Positions 1 to 8,855 of a DNA stretch of 64,000 bases are shown here, in pieces (the first letter of the stretch is position 1; every line of letters begins with the position of its first letter). A model generated the notes under the pieces. It saw only the letters and a list, made by a program, of their open reading frames with translations, was not told where the DNA came from and did not search any database. The DNA comes from Acetobacter cibinongensis (GTDB lineage Bacteria > Pseudomonadota > Alphaproteobacteria > Acetobacterales > Acetobacteraceae). The DNA lies in assembly GCF_000963925.1 (NCBI RefSeq), contig NZ_BAMV01000016.1, positions 116,217-180,216 of the forward strand. The letters are read 5' to 3'. Position numbers and translations under genes: made by a program.

Positions 1-717
1 CAGCTTCATGCGGAGCCGTAGGCGTAGCGTATCCCACCAGCCAATGTCCGTTCGTCCGTCCGTATCGTACCCCACCCAACTAGTCGCAATAACAGGGTGC
101 GGAGCAAGGTGCTGCCAGCTGTCAGGCCATGTTTTCCGGGCTGTGTGAATAAGCGTGGCGTTCAGGCTGTCCATGGCATCACGGGCGCGGGTGATGGCTT
201 GTGTTGCCAGGGTAAATTCTTCGTTCAGAGTCGGGGGAGCGGCCCGGCGGTGCGTTTCAAAAAAAGGCGCGGTATCAGGCAAAACCGGATGGGAGGCACA
301 GTCTGCCAGTGCGGCATACACGGTATTGTTCAACGCAAAAGTAGGGTGTGCGGTAAACACCGCCGCAAACCGTGTGGGAGCTACAGCCTGCATGAAGGCT
401 TCAGGAGTCTGTTCTGGCAAAGCCTTGAAAAGCTGGTTCACACTTTCCTGTAGCCTGCGCTGTGTGTCGTGCGTATTTGCCCCGCCCACATAGCGGTGCA
501 GGCGGCCCGCACGGCGCAAGAAGGCGCTGTCTCTCACAGCCTGAATTTGCAGGGACACATCCTCTACCGACAGCGCTCCATCGGCCAGGGCGCTGGCAAT
601 AACCTGTGCGGCGGCTGTAACCGGGTTGGAGGTATCGGTCGCACGCGGGCCATAAGGCGCTGTGAGCAGCGGCGTTAGGAAAGACTGGAACTCTTCAGGA
701 AAAGAGGAAAGGTCCAT
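1..717 (-). CDS. ppc: Phosphoenolpyruvate carboxylase, N-terminal part (runs off the window)
   Basis: Only the first 239 codons are in the window; the gene continues past position 1. PEP carboxylase makes oxaloacetate from PEP and bicarbonate, an anaplerotic cytosolic reaction. The translated reverse strand begins MDLSSFPEEF. It contains AVFTAHPTFAL near residue 128, which matches the family's TAHPT motif, and ends with SWVGYDTDGRTDIGWWDT, which resembles the GSWxGGDRDG region in the divergent form found in alphaproteobacteria. The start is the ATG at 717, with AGG-rich sequence upstream. It is divergent from the DUF445 gene, leaving 135 bp for both promoters. The assignment rests on these two motifs, so it is likely rather than certain. 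Confidence 0.72.
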   Translation of the reverse strand, partial: MDLSSFPEEFQSFLTPLLTAPYGPRATDTSNPVTAAAQVIASALADGALSVEDVSLQIQAVRDSAFLRRAGRLHRYVGGANTHDTQRRLQESVNQLFKALPEQTPEAFMQAVAPTRFAAVFTAHPTFALNNTVYAALADCASHPVLPDTAPFFETHRRAAPPTLNEEFTLATQAITRARDAMDSLNATLIHTARKTWPDSWQHLAPHPVIATSWVGYDTDGRTDIGWWDTLRLRLRMKL

Positions 718-852
718 GATGTGTCGTACCCGCAAGTTGTCATTTTTATTGTTAGGCCAGTGCCGGGGGAAACAGTTTCATGTCTTGGCGCGGGCGGCAA
801 CAACCTTCACGCACTCTTGGGGAGAGCGCTGTGGGGTGCTATCTAGTGAACC

Positions 853-2151
853 ATGATAGTGTACCCTGAGAGTGACGCAGAAAAAGCGGCCCGCAAAACC
901 CTTAAACGCTACCAACGGGCAGCAACGGGGTTACTTGTGTTTATGGGAGGGCTGACTGTTGCGGGGTATGCCGCACCTGCCGCGGGCTGGGTAAAAGACG
1001 GCTTCGGGCTTGAGATGCTGCGCGCCGGCGCGCGTGCTGGCGTGGTGGGCGGTTTGGCAGACTGGTTTGCGGTTGTGGCCCTGTTCCGTCACCCCATGGG
1101 CCTGCCGATCCCACATACCGCGATTCTGCCTGCGCAGAAGGAACGACTTGGGCGTGCTTTGGGGCGTTTTGTATCCGGGCAGGTTTTTACGGAAAAAGAG
1201 GTAACACGCGTTCTGGAGCGCGTAGATATTCCCAGTTTTCTGGCCAATATGCTGGATGAGCCAGGCACTCGGGAGACAATAACGCGCTCACTGCTCTCCT
1301 CCATGCCGCAAATGCTGGACCGGTTGGAAGATGGGCGTGCCAGCGCGGCTATCAGTAAGGCGCTGCCCCATCTGGTGGGCGGAAACAGTCTTGCCCCCAT
1401 AGTGGCAAAGGCATTGCGCAGCCTTGTGGATGATGACCGGCATCAGGAAGTGCTCTCGTATTTCCTCAGCCAGATCAAAGATGGATTGCAAGCCAAGGAA
1501 GGTGCCCTACGCGGCATTATTGAAGACCGCGTGCGGGAGCAGGGGGGACGCTTGCTTGGCTGGGCGATTGGCGGATCTATCGCGACCCGTGTGCTGCTGG
1601 CTGCCAGCAAGGAGCTAGAGCGTGTGGACCCTCAAAATTCTACCTTGCGAGAAGGATTTACCGCATGGGTGCGCGGTCAGATTGACCGTATAGAAACAGA
1701 CCCTGAACGTGGGTCGGAAATTTCCCAGACCATCATGAGCGTCCTGTCGCATGAAAGCGTTGTGGTGTGGTGGGGCGATATCTGGCAGCGTTTCCGCCGT
1801 TTGGTGGAAGAAGATATTGAAGACCCGAACGGTCGCATAGCGTCTGTTATTCAGGAGGCAGTGGACCGTATGGCCATACAGGCCAGGCAGGACCCCGCCT
1901 TGCGTCAGAAAATTATGGATGGCGTGAGCAAGGCAACTTTCAAGGCTCTTCCTTTTATCCGTGAACAGATGGCGGATTTTATTGCCAAGGTCGTTGCCGG
2001 GTGGGACGCCGTGCAAATTGCTGAAAAACTGGAATTGCGGGTTGGGAAAGAGCTGCAATTTGTAAGGTTTAACGGCACACTTGTTGGATTCGGTGTGGGG
2101 GCGGCATTGTTTGCCGTGCTGCGGCTGCTCTTTGGCGTTAACGCACAATAG
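853..2151 (+). CDS. DUF445 family membrane protein
   Basis: The 432-residue protein has the DUF445 (YjiN-like) layout. An N-terminal membrane segment lies around residues 25-45. It is followed by the conserved GLADWFAVVALFRHPMG stretch near residue 75, a long helical middle, and a C-terminal hydrophobic helix around 410-428. The family is widespread in proteobacteria and has no established biochemical function; it is thought to be an inner-membrane protein. The ATG start lies just after a GTGAACC stretch with only a weak Shine-Dalgarno. The gene stands alone between ppc and the suf operon, about 140 bp ahead of the suf regulator. Confidence 0.85.
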   Translation: MIVYPESDAEKAARKTLKRYQRAATGLLVFMGGLTVAGYAAPAAGWVKDGFGLEMLRAGARAGVVGGLADWFAVVALFRHPMGLPIPHTAILPAQKERLGRALGRFVSGQVFTEKEVTRVLERVDIPSFLANMLDEPGTRETITRSLLSSMPQMLDRLEDGRASAAISKALPHLVGGNSLAPIVAKALRSLVDDDRHQEVLSYFLSQIKDGLQAKEGALRGIIEDRVREQGGRLLGWAIGGSIATRVLLAASKELERVDPQNSTLREGFTAWVRGQIDRIETDPERGSEISQTIMSVLSHESVVVWWGDIWQRFRRLVEEDIEDPNGRIASVIQEAVDRMAIQARQDPALRQKIMDGVSKATFKALPFIREQMADFIAKVVAGWDAVQIAEKLELRVGKELQFVRFNGTLVGFGVGAALFAVLRLLFGVNAQ

Positions 2152-2293
2152 GGGCTGGTATGCCCTTCCGGCCAGGCAGATCACGTTTGCGCGGCATGCG
2201 GGAAAGGTGTCGTTTTCGGTTGACGTTTGGTCCGCTTAGTCTCATGTGTCTGAAACAGGACCTCTCAGGTCTCCAATCAGGTAATGCAGGATA

Positions 2294-2758
2294 ATGCTGA
2301 AACTTTCCCGGCTGGCTGACTATGCGGTCGTTATTCTTGTTAATCTTGGCGAGCAGGACGGAGTGGTCACATCCCCCGCTCTGGCCACGGAAACAGGCGT
2401 GCCAGAACCCACTGTCGCTAAAATTCTTAAAGTGCTCTCTGCCAATAAATTCGTGCTGTCTCAGCGCGGGGCCAAAGGCGGTTACCGTCTGGCGCGCCCA
2501 TTGGCGGAGATCTCGGTTGCCAGCGTTATATCTGCAATGGACGGTCGGATTGCCCTGACAGCCTGCGTGGATGGCGGAGAGTGTGATGCCGGCGTATCCT
2601 GCGGCATGTGCGGCAGTTGGGACACGATCAACAAAGCCATACGGGATACGCTTGAAGCGATCTCACTGGAGACCATGCGGCAGAACAGTACATGCGGTTC
2701 TGCCTTCATGAAGAAAAACGTCCTGACCAGTGGCAACACACAATGTGAAGGGGCTTGA
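2294..2758 (+). CDS. Rrf2-family SUF operon regulator
   Basis: This is a 154-residue Rrf2 winged-helix regulator. The N-terminal helix-turn-helix starts LKLSRLADYAV, and the recognition region includes QRGAKGGYRLAR. Cysteines at 91, 97 and 103 have the C-X5-C-X5-C spacing of the Fe-S ligands of IscR, with an extra Cys at 106. That predicts a cluster-sensing repressor of the downstream genes, matching the SUF-associated Rrf2 class. It is the first gene of the operon and ends three bases before sufB, so it probably autoregulates. The start codon follows GCAGGATA. The ligands are seen in the sequence; the regulatory role is inferred from the family and position. Confidence 0.88.
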   Translation: MLKLSRLADYAVVILVNLGEQDGVVTSPALATETGVPEPTVAKILKVLSANKFVLSQRGAKGGYRLARPLAEISVASVISAMDGRIALTACVDGGECDAGVSCGMCGSWDTINKAIRDTLEAISLETMRQNSTCGSAFMKKNVLTSGNTQCEGA

Positions 2759-2761
2759 GCC

Positions 2762-4252
2762 ATGCCAGCAGTGACAGAAACCCGTGAAGCGGTCGAAAAA
2801 CTGGGTCAATCCTCCTACAAATGGGGGTTTGAAACCGAAATTGACATGGATCTTGCCCCAAAAGGGCTGAATGAAGATACCATCCGCCTGATCTCCGCCC
2901 GGAAAGAAGAGCCTGAATGGCTTCTGGAATGGCGGTTGAGCGCCTATCGGGCCTGGCTGACAATGGCGGAACCCAAATGGGCCAAGGTGTCTTATCCTCC
3001 CATTGATTATCAAGATCTCCACTACTACGCCGCACCTAAAAAGAAGCCCGGCCCCAAGTCCCTTGAAGAAGTGGACCCTGAACTGCTGCGGACCTATGAA
3101 AAACTGGGTATTCCGCTGCATGAACAGGCTTTGCTGGCCGGGGTGGAATTGCCGGAAGGCGAGGTTGCGCGCACCCCTGTTGCTGTGGATGCGGTGTTTG
3201 ACAGTGTGTCTGTTGTCACCACCTTCCGCAAAACGCTGGAAGAAGCAGGCGTTATTTTCTGCCCCATTTCCGAAGCAGTGAAAGACCACCCGGAACTGGT
3301 GCGGAAGTATCTGGGCACCGTTGTGCCTGCCGGAGATAACTTCTACGCAGCACTCAACTCGGCCGTGTTTACGGATGGCTCATTTGTCTATGTGCCCAAG
3401 GGCGTGCGCTGCCCCATGGAGCTTTCCACCTACTTCCGCATCAACGCCCGCAATACCGGGCAGTTTGAGCGCACGCTGATTGTGGTGGAAGATGGTGCCT
3501 ATGTGTCCTACCTGGAGGGCTGTACGGCCCCCATGCGGGACGAAAACCAGCTTCACGCCGCAGTGGTTGAACTGGTGGCGATGGAAGATGCGTCCATCAA
3601 ATATTCTACGGTCCAGAACTGGTATCCCGGTGATGAAAACGGGCGTGGGGGTATTTACAACTTCGTGACCAAGCGCGGTGCCTGCCGTGGTGCCCGCTCC
3701 AAAATTTCATGGACACAGGTTGAGACCGGCTCGGCTATTACGTGGAAGTATCCGTCCTGCATATTGCAGGGGGAAGGCTCCGTAGGGGAATTCTATTCCG
3801 TTGCCGTGACCAACAACCATCAGCAGGCGGACACCGGCACGAAGATGATTCATATTGGGCGCAATACGCGCTCAACCATCATTGCCAAAACAATTAGTGC
3901 GGGCCAGTCAGACAGCACATATCGTGGGTTGGTGCGCGTGCTGCCCAAGGCATCCGGCGCACGTAACTTTACACAGTGCGATAGCCTTCTGATTGGGGAC
4001 CAGTGCGGGGCACATACCGTGCCTTACATTGAAAACCGGAATATGGCCGCCCGTATTGAACATGAAGCCACCACGTCCAAAATATCAGAAGACCAGCTTT
4101 TCTACTGCCGCCAGCGTGGCTTGTCGGAGGAAGATGCTGTGGGCCTGATAGTCAACGGCTTCTGCCGGGATGTGTTGAAGGAGTTGCCCATGGAATTTGC
4201 CGTGGAAGCTCAGAAATTGTTGCAGATCAGCCTTGAAGGCAGCGTAGGGTAA
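2762..4252 (+). CDS. sufB: Fe-S cluster assembly scaffold subunit SufB
   Basis: The 496-residue protein is the SufB subunit of the SufBC2D scaffold on which new Fe-S clusters are built in the cytosol. It is full length and shows characteristic segments such as [20 protein letters not shown] and [21 protein letters not shown]. The cysteine at residue 406, in [11 protein letters not shown], corresponds to the essential Cys405 of the E. coli protein. Its ribosome-binding site, GAAGGGG, lies inside the end of the regulator gene. sufC follows after 13 bases. No disruption is seen. Confidence 0.97.
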   Translation: MPAVTETREAVEKLGQSSYKWGFETEIDMDLAPKGLNEDTIRLISARKEEPEWLLEWRLSAYRAWLTMAEPKWAKVSYPPIDYQDLHYYAAPKKKPGPKSLEEVDPELLRTYEKLGIPLHEQALLAGVELPEGEVARTPVAVDAVFDSVSVVTTFRKTLEEAGVIFCPISEAVKDHPELVRKYLGTVVPAGDNFYAALNSAVFTDGSFVYVPKGVRCPMELSTYFRINARNTGQFERTLIVVEDGAYVSYLEGCTAPMRDENQLHAAVVELVAMEDASIKYSTVQNWYPGDENGRGGIYNFVTKRGACRGARSKISWTQVETGSAITWKYPSCILQGEGSVGEFYSVAVTNNHQQADTGTKMIHIGRNTRSTIIAKTISAGQSDSTYRGLVRVLPKASGARNFTQCDSLLIGDQCGAHTVPYIENRNMAARIEHEATTSKISEDQLFYCRQRGLSEEDAVGLIVNGFCRDVLKELPMEFAVEAQKLLQISLEGSVG

Positions 4253-4265
4253 GGAAGGGCAGAAC

Positions 4266-5036
4266 ATGACCCAGTTTTTGGAAATTTCCGGTCTGTGTGC
4301 CCGGATTGATGCGGACGGGCAGGAAAAAGAAATCCTGCGTGGGGTGGATCTGACCATTCCACCGGGTGAGGTCCATGCCATCATGGGGCCGAATGGCTGC
4401 GGTAAGTCCACCCTGTCCTACGTTCTGGCTGGACGGGAAGAGTATGAAGTAACTGCCGGGTCTGTGCAGTTTCATGGTCAGGATCTGCTGGCCATGGAGC
4501 CGGAAGAACGCGCTGCGGCAGGTTTGTTTCTGGCCTTCCAGTCTCCTATTGAGTTGCCCGGCGTTAACAATGCTAACTTCCTGCGTACAGCCGTCAATGC
4601 TGTGCGGCGCGCCCGTGGGCAGGAGGAGCTTGATGCCGTTGCCTTCCTGAAGGCCGCGCGTGAGGCTGCAAAGTCCCTCTCCATGGCGCCGGATATGCTC
4701 AAGCGTAACGTCAATGTCGGCTTCTCCGGTGGGGAAAAGAAGCGGAATGAAGTGTTGCAGATGACACTGCTTCAGCCCTCTTTTGCCATCCTGGACGAAA
4801 CAGATAGTGGCCTGGACGTGGACGCCCTGCGGATTGTTGCCGAAGGTGTGAACCGCATGCGTTCCCCTGAGTTTTCTGCGCTGGTCATCACCCATCACAA
4901 ACGTCTGCTCGACTACCTGAAGCCAGACCGTATTCACGTTATGGCAAAAGGGCGCATCATTCATTCTGGCGGGCCGGAACTGGCTGAGCAGATTGATACA
5001 GAAGGTTACACCCGCTTTCTTGCGGAGGCCGCGTGA
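4266..5036 (+). CDS. sufC: Fe-S assembly ATPase SufC
   Basis: This 256-residue ABC-type ATPase drives conformational change in the SufBCD scaffold. It is soluble despite its ABC fold. The Walker A motif GPNGCGKST is at residues 41-49. The signature is FSGGEKKR, and the Walker B region is FAILDETDSGLD. The EKKR version of the signature and the SGLD ending are typical of SufC rather than of transport ATPases. The stop codon overlaps the GTG start of sufD by four bases, so SufC and SufD are likely translationally coupled. Confidence 0.97.
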   Translation: MTQFLEISGLCARIDADGQEKEILRGVDLTIPPGEVHAIMGPNGCGKSTLSYVLAGREEYEVTAGSVQFHGQDLLAMEPEERAAAGLFLAFQSPIELPGVNNANFLRTAVNAVRRARGQEELDAVAFLKAAREAAKSLSMAPDMLKRNVNVGFSGGEKKRNEVLQMTLLQPSFAILDETDSGLDVDALRIVAEGVNRMRSPEFSALVITHHKRLLDYLKPDRIHVMAKGRIIHSGGPELAEQIDTEGYTRFLAEAA

Positions 5037-6310
5037 ACGCCATAACGAAAAATCCAAAAGCAACCTTGCAGTCGTTTGAAGCCCGTTTTGACACAATAAC
5101 GGACCAGACACGCAAGGCTGCTCTGGGGGCTCTGCACCGGGTGGGTCTGCCTGACCGCCGCGTGGAAGAGTGGAAATACACTGGCCTGCGTTTCCTGACC
5201 GAAACGCCGTTTGCTGCTCCTGCACAAACGTATGATGCTGCACAGGTGCAGGCTGAACTTGATCGGCTTGGCGTTACACACGGTCCGGCAGAGGCGCTGC
5301 CGCGTCTGGTGTTTGTGAACGGCCTGTATTCTGCGGAATTTTCTCGGAAGCCCGCTTCGGCCGAGGTGTCTTTCTTTGCGCAAACCAAGTCTTTTGGTGT
5401 GCAGGCGTGCCCTGACCGGGATCCGCTGACAGCGCTGAATACCACTTTGGCGCAGGATGGTGTGACCTTATCCGTGCCGGAAAATGGGGATGCAGGGCAT
5501 GTGCTGCTCATCTCCATAGGGCAGGCTGACGCTCCTGTGTCCTTCCATCCTCGCCATGCTGTTGCTCTGGCCGAAGGGGCTAAACTGTCCCTTACCTGTA
5601 TTCAGGCGGGGCAGGGCCGGTATCTGCATAATCCCGTTCTGGAAGTTTCCGTTGCTGCCCGTGCAGAGTTGCAGCATGTAACGGTGCAGGCAGAAAGTGA
5701 TGATGCCGCCAGCCTTGCAACACTCTACGCGCAGGTGGATGAGCACGGCAGCTATAATAGCTTTGTTCTTGGCTTGGGTGCAGCGCTGGCGCGGCACGAG
5801 GTTCATGCCACACTGGCTGCGTCTCATGCACAGGTTCACGTTAACGGTGCCCAGCGCTTGCGTGCGCGTCAGCATGGTGACCTGACCAGTGTTATCACCC
5901 ATGCAGCACCGGATTGTATCTCCCGTCAGACCGTGCGCAACGTGTTGGATGGTCAGTCTCGCGGCGTGTTTCAGGGCAAGGTTCTGGTCGAACGGATTGC
6001 CCAGAAGACCGATGGCTACCAGATGAATCAGGCTCTGCTTTTGTCTGAGCAGGCTGAGATTGATGCCAAGCCCGAGCTGGAAATCTACGCGGATGACGTC
6101 AAATGCAGCCACGGGGCAACCGTAGGCGCGTTGGATGAAGACCAGATGTTCTATCTGCGTAGCCGCGGCGTGCCGTATGCGGAAGCCCGGCAAATCCTCA
6201 TTCATGCCTTTCTGGAAGAAGCGCTGGCGTTGATTCCGGATGAGACGGCGCGGGCTCTTTGCAGCCACATTATGGCCCAACGGTTTCCCGTAAGTGGGGA
6301 GGAGGCATAA
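5033..6310 (+). CDS. sufD: Fe-S assembly protein SufD
   Basis: The 425-residue protein is the SufD partner of SufB. The diagnostic C-terminal region carries DDVKCSHGATVGALDEDQMFYLRSRG, seen around residues 350-375, and the N-terminus has the RRVEEWKYTGLRFL patch. The start is a GTG overlapping the sufC stop, with GGAGG a few bases upstream. The stop overlaps the start of sufS in TAATG. Unlike in enterobacteria, no extra gene sits between C and D. Confidence 0.96.
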   Translation: MNAITKNPKATLQSFEARFDTITDQTRKAALGALHRVGLPDRRVEEWKYTGLRFLTETPFAAPAQTYDAAQVQAELDRLGVTHGPAEALPRLVFVNGLYSAEFSRKPASAEVSFFAQTKSFGVQACPDRDPLTALNTTLAQDGVTLSVPENGDAGHVLLISIGQADAPVSFHPRHAVALAEGAKLSLTCIQAGQGRYLHNPVLEVSVAARAELQHVTVQAESDDAASLATLYAQVDEHGSYNSFVLGLGAALARHEVHATLAASHAQVHVNGAQRLRARQHGDLTSVITHAAPDCISRQTVRNVLDGQSRGVFQGKVLVERIAQKTDGYQMNQALLLSEQAEIDAKPELEIYADDVKCSHGATVGALDEDQMFYLRSRGVPYAEARQILIHAFLEEALALIPDETARALCSHIMAQRFPVSGEEA

Positions 6311-7551
6311 TGTCCGTTCTGCAGCACAAAAACACGCTGGATAGTGCCGCAATCCGTGCCCAGTTCCCCATTCTTGGGGAAAAGGTGCATGACCGGCCTC
6401 TAGTCTTTCTGGACAGCGCGGCTTCAGCACAGAAGCCCGTTGCAGTCATTGATGCCATGGCCAACACCATGCGCACACAATATGCCAACATCCATCGCGG
6501 CCTGCATTGGATGAGCGAACGCACGACCGAGGCCTATGAAGGTGTGCGTGATCTGGTGGCTGCATTTCTCAATGCGCCGTCCCGCAATGAAATTGTATTC
6601 ACGCGGAACAGCACAGAAGCCATTAATCTGGTCGCACATTCTTTTGGCGCATTGCTCAAGCCGGGGCAGGCTGTGGTTATTTCCGAAATGGAACACCACG
6701 CCAACCTGGTGCCGTGGCAAATGCTGCGCGACCGCGCAGGCATAGAACTTCGGATTGCCCCGATTACAGACGCGGGTGACCTAGATCTGGAGGCCCTGCA
6801 AACTCTGTTGGCAGACGGCAAGGTCGGGTTAGTCGCTGTTACGCATATGTCCAACGTGCTTGGCACGGTCACGCCTGCCAAAGCCATTGCAGATATGGCC
6901 CATGCAGCCGGTGCGCAGGTTCTGTTTGATGGCAGCCAGTCCGTTGTGCATCGGAAAACCGATGTGCAGGCGCTTGGGGCAGATTTTTATACCTTTACCG
7001 GGCACAAACTGTACGGGCCAACAGGCATTGGGGTGTTGTGGGCGCGTAAAGAACTGCTGGACGCCATGCCACCCTTTATGGGTGGCGGGGACATGATCTC
7101 CACCGTCACGTTTGAGCGCTCAACATGGGCCAACGTGCCGCATAAGTTTGAAGCGGGAACGCCCGCCATTATCGAGACGATCGCTCTCGGGGCTGCCATT
7201 ACATGGGTGGAAAGCATTGGTATGGACGCCATTGCCGCGCATGAGGCATATCTGACAGCGTATGCCTTGAACCGTCTGCAAGATGTGCCGGGGCTAAACA
7301 TTGTTGGTCAGCCGCAGGACCGTGGTGGCGTTATTTCTTTCACAATGGCTGACGTGCATCCGCACGATATTGCCACCCTGCTGGACCGCAACGGGATTGC
7401 AATACGGGCAGGCCACCACTGTGCGGAGCCCCTCATGCGCAGGCTGGGGCTGACTGCCACTGCGCGGGCCAGTTTTGGGCTCTACACCGTTAAGGAAGAA
7501 ATTGATGTGCTGGCAGATACGCTGGTGCGCATCCGGGATTTCTTTGTGTGA
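6310..7551 (+). CDS. sufS: Cysteine desulfurase SufS
   Basis: This PLP enzyme of 413 residues takes sulfur from cysteine as a persulfide for cluster building. The PLP-binding lysine is in FTGHKLYGPTG (residue 233). The catalytic cysteine is residue 371 in RAGHHCAEPLM, on the short loop typical of group II (SufS-type) desulfurases. The ATG at 6310 is chosen because it overlaps the sufD stop and follows GGGGAGGAG. The reading frame stays open 17 codons further upstream, but that part lies inside sufD. The stop overlaps the GTG of the next gene. Confidence 0.97.
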   Translation: MSVLQHKNTLDSAAIRAQFPILGEKVHDRPLVFLDSAASAQKPVAVIDAMANTMRTQYANIHRGLHWMSERTTEAYEGVRDLVAAFLNAPSRNEIVFTRNSTEAINLVAHSFGALLKPGQAVVISEMEHHANLVPWQMLRDRAGIELRIAPITDAGDLDLEALQTLLADGKVGLVAVTHMSNVLGTVTPAKAIADMAHAAGAQVLFDGSQSVVHRKTDVQALGADFYTFTGHKLYGPTGIGVLWARKELLDAMPPFMGGGDMISTVTFERSTWANVPHKFEAGTPAIIETIALGAAITWVESIGMDAIAAHEAYLTAYALNRLQDVPGLNIVGQPQDRGGVISFTMADVHPHDIATLLDRNGIAIRAGHHCAEPLMRRLGLTATARASFGLYTVKEEIDVLADTLVRIRDFFV

Positions 7552-8012
7552 CGCAGGTGCTCGACGGTTCAGCACTCTATGACCAACTGATTGTTGCACG
7601 CTCTCGTACCCCGCTCTTTGCAGGACGGCTGGAGCAGGCAGAAAAAGTTGGTAACGGCAAAAATCCGCTCTGTGGTGACAAAACACGGGTGGAACTTGCG
7701 CTGGACCACAACCATATCAGTCAGGTGCGCCATCAGACACGAGGATGTGCCATTTGCCTGGCCGCAGCGGACCTGATGGCCGAGCGTATTCTTGGCCTCA
7801 GCCCGGACCAGGCGTTAAAAGTCGGGCAACGTTTTTCTGCTTTACTGGTGGAAGATACGGTGCCCGCCACCCATGAGGGTGAGTTTGAAGAAAATGCCGC
7901 ATTGGGGCCACTTATGGCGTTTGCCCCATTGCGTGCGCACCGTTCCCGTATTCGGTGTGCAGAATTGCCGTGGGTCGCTTTAAAGGAGGCGCTTTCTCAT
8001 GACGACGTTTGA
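7548..8012 (+). CDS. sufU: SufU/NifU-like sulfur acceptor or scaffold
   Basis: The 154-residue protein belongs to the IscU/SufU family. It shows NPLCGD near residue 44, RGCAICLAAADLM near residue 65 and a late cysteine in RIRCAELPW, which are the conserved cysteine positions. It also has the insertion typical of SufU between the second and third cysteine regions. The N-terminus lacks the usual LY-x-x-I-x-x-HY-x-x-PRN helix of Gram-positive SufU, as is common for the alphaproteobacterial version. The GTG start overlaps the sufS stop. It probably accepts persulfide from SufS; whether it also acts as a scaffold cannot be told from sequence. Confidence 0.88.
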   Translation: MTQVLDGSALYDQLIVARSRTPLFAGRLEQAEKVGNGKNPLCGDKTRVELALDHNHISQVRHQTRGCAICLAAADLMAERILGLSPDQALKVGQRFSALLVEDTVPATHEGEFEENAALGPLMAFAPLRAHRSRIRCAELPWVALKEALSHDDV

Positions 8013-8469
8013 AAAGGTGCACGCTCCTGACACGCAGCAGGAAAATGCACCGACTGATCATCCGGTTCTGAAGACAGACGGAACAGAGGTCCATGCAGAG
8101 CAGGCCAAGGTGGAAAGCTGGCAACCTGATGATGCTGAGGTAACTGCTACGCCAGAAGCCTCAGGCCCGGTTGATGAAGATGCCATTATCGGTGCCATTG
8201 CTACGGTGCATGACCCTGAAATACCGGTCAATATCTACGAGCTTGGTCTGATTTACGCGATCGATCTGTACGATGATGGCCGTGTAAAAATTGAAATGAC
8301 CCTGACTGCCCCAAACTGTCCCAGTGCGCAGGAACTGCCGTTGCAGGTTAAAGAGGCAGTTGAGAAAGTGCCCGGTGTAGTTGCCGCAACGGTTGATGTC
8401 GTGTGGGATCCACCGTGGGATATGTCCCGCATGAGCGATGAAGCCCGCCTTGCACTGAACATGTTTTAA
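7999..8469 (+). CDS. sufT: SufT, DUF59/MIP18-type Fe-S maturation factor
   Basis: This 156-residue protein has a DUF59 domain in its C-terminal two thirds, seen as ATVHDPEIPVNIYELGLIY, then LTAPNCPSAQELP with the conserved Cys, and VWDPPWDMSRMSDEARL at the end. The first 50 residues are a polar, acidic tail with no recognisable fold. SufT proteins help deliver clusters to client proteins. The start overlaps the end of the SufU-like gene by 14 bases and follows an AAAGGAGGCG ribosome-binding site, supporting this ATG. Confidence 0.93.
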   Translation: MTTFEKVHAPDTQQENAPTDHPVLKTDGTEVHAEQAKVESWQPDDAEVTATPEASGPVDEDAIIGAIATVHDPEIPVNIYELGLIYAIDLYDDGRVKIEMTLTAPNCPSAQELPLQVKEAVEKVPGVVAATVDVVWDPPWDMSRMSDEARLALNMF

Positions 8470-8486
8470 CGGGAAAGGACGGAACA

Positions 8487-8855
8487 ATGTCACAGACCAT
8501 AGTTGCGCCACCTGCAAAAAGAGAATTGCCCCCCCTTATGCGTCTGACAGATGCAGCAGCGCACCAGTTGGAGCAGCTTTATAAAACGGCACATGCCGGG
8601 CAGACGCTCCGCATTGCCGTGACAACCAAAGGTTGCTCCGGCAAAGCGTATGATATGCAGTTTGTTGAAGCGGCATCTGCCGGTGATGAAATTGTAAGAG
8701 ATAAAGGCCTGACCCTTTTTGTGGACAGCAAAGCCGTACTGTTTCTTATCGGGTCAGAAATGGACTTTCAGCAGACAGACCTCTCGGAAGGGTTCGTGTT
8801 TATAAACCCAAACGAGAAGGGCCGCTGCGGCTGCGGCGAGAGCTTTCATGTGTGA
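8487..8855 (+). CDS. sufA: A-type Fe-S carrier protein SufA/IscA
   Basis: The 122-residue protein is an A-type carrier (HesB/IscA family) that passes Fe-S clusters to apoproteins. The three ligand cysteines are at 50 (TTKGCSGKAY), 114 and 116 (GRCGCGESF). It is the last gene of the operon. Its final 56 bases overlap the 3' end of the convergent RNA methyltransferase gene, and no separate terminator is visible between them. Confidence 0.94.
   Translation: MSQTIVAPPAKRELPPLMRLTDAAAHQLEQLYKTAHAGQTLRIAVTTKGCSGKAYDMQFVEAASAGDEIVRDKGLTLFVDSKAVLFLIGSEMDFQQTDLSEGFVFINPNEKGRCGCGESFHV

Noticed and set aside
97..856. Several plus-strand ORFs ahead of the DUF445 gene
   Set aside because: They are shadows of the minus-strand PEP carboxylase reading frame, which has family motifs.
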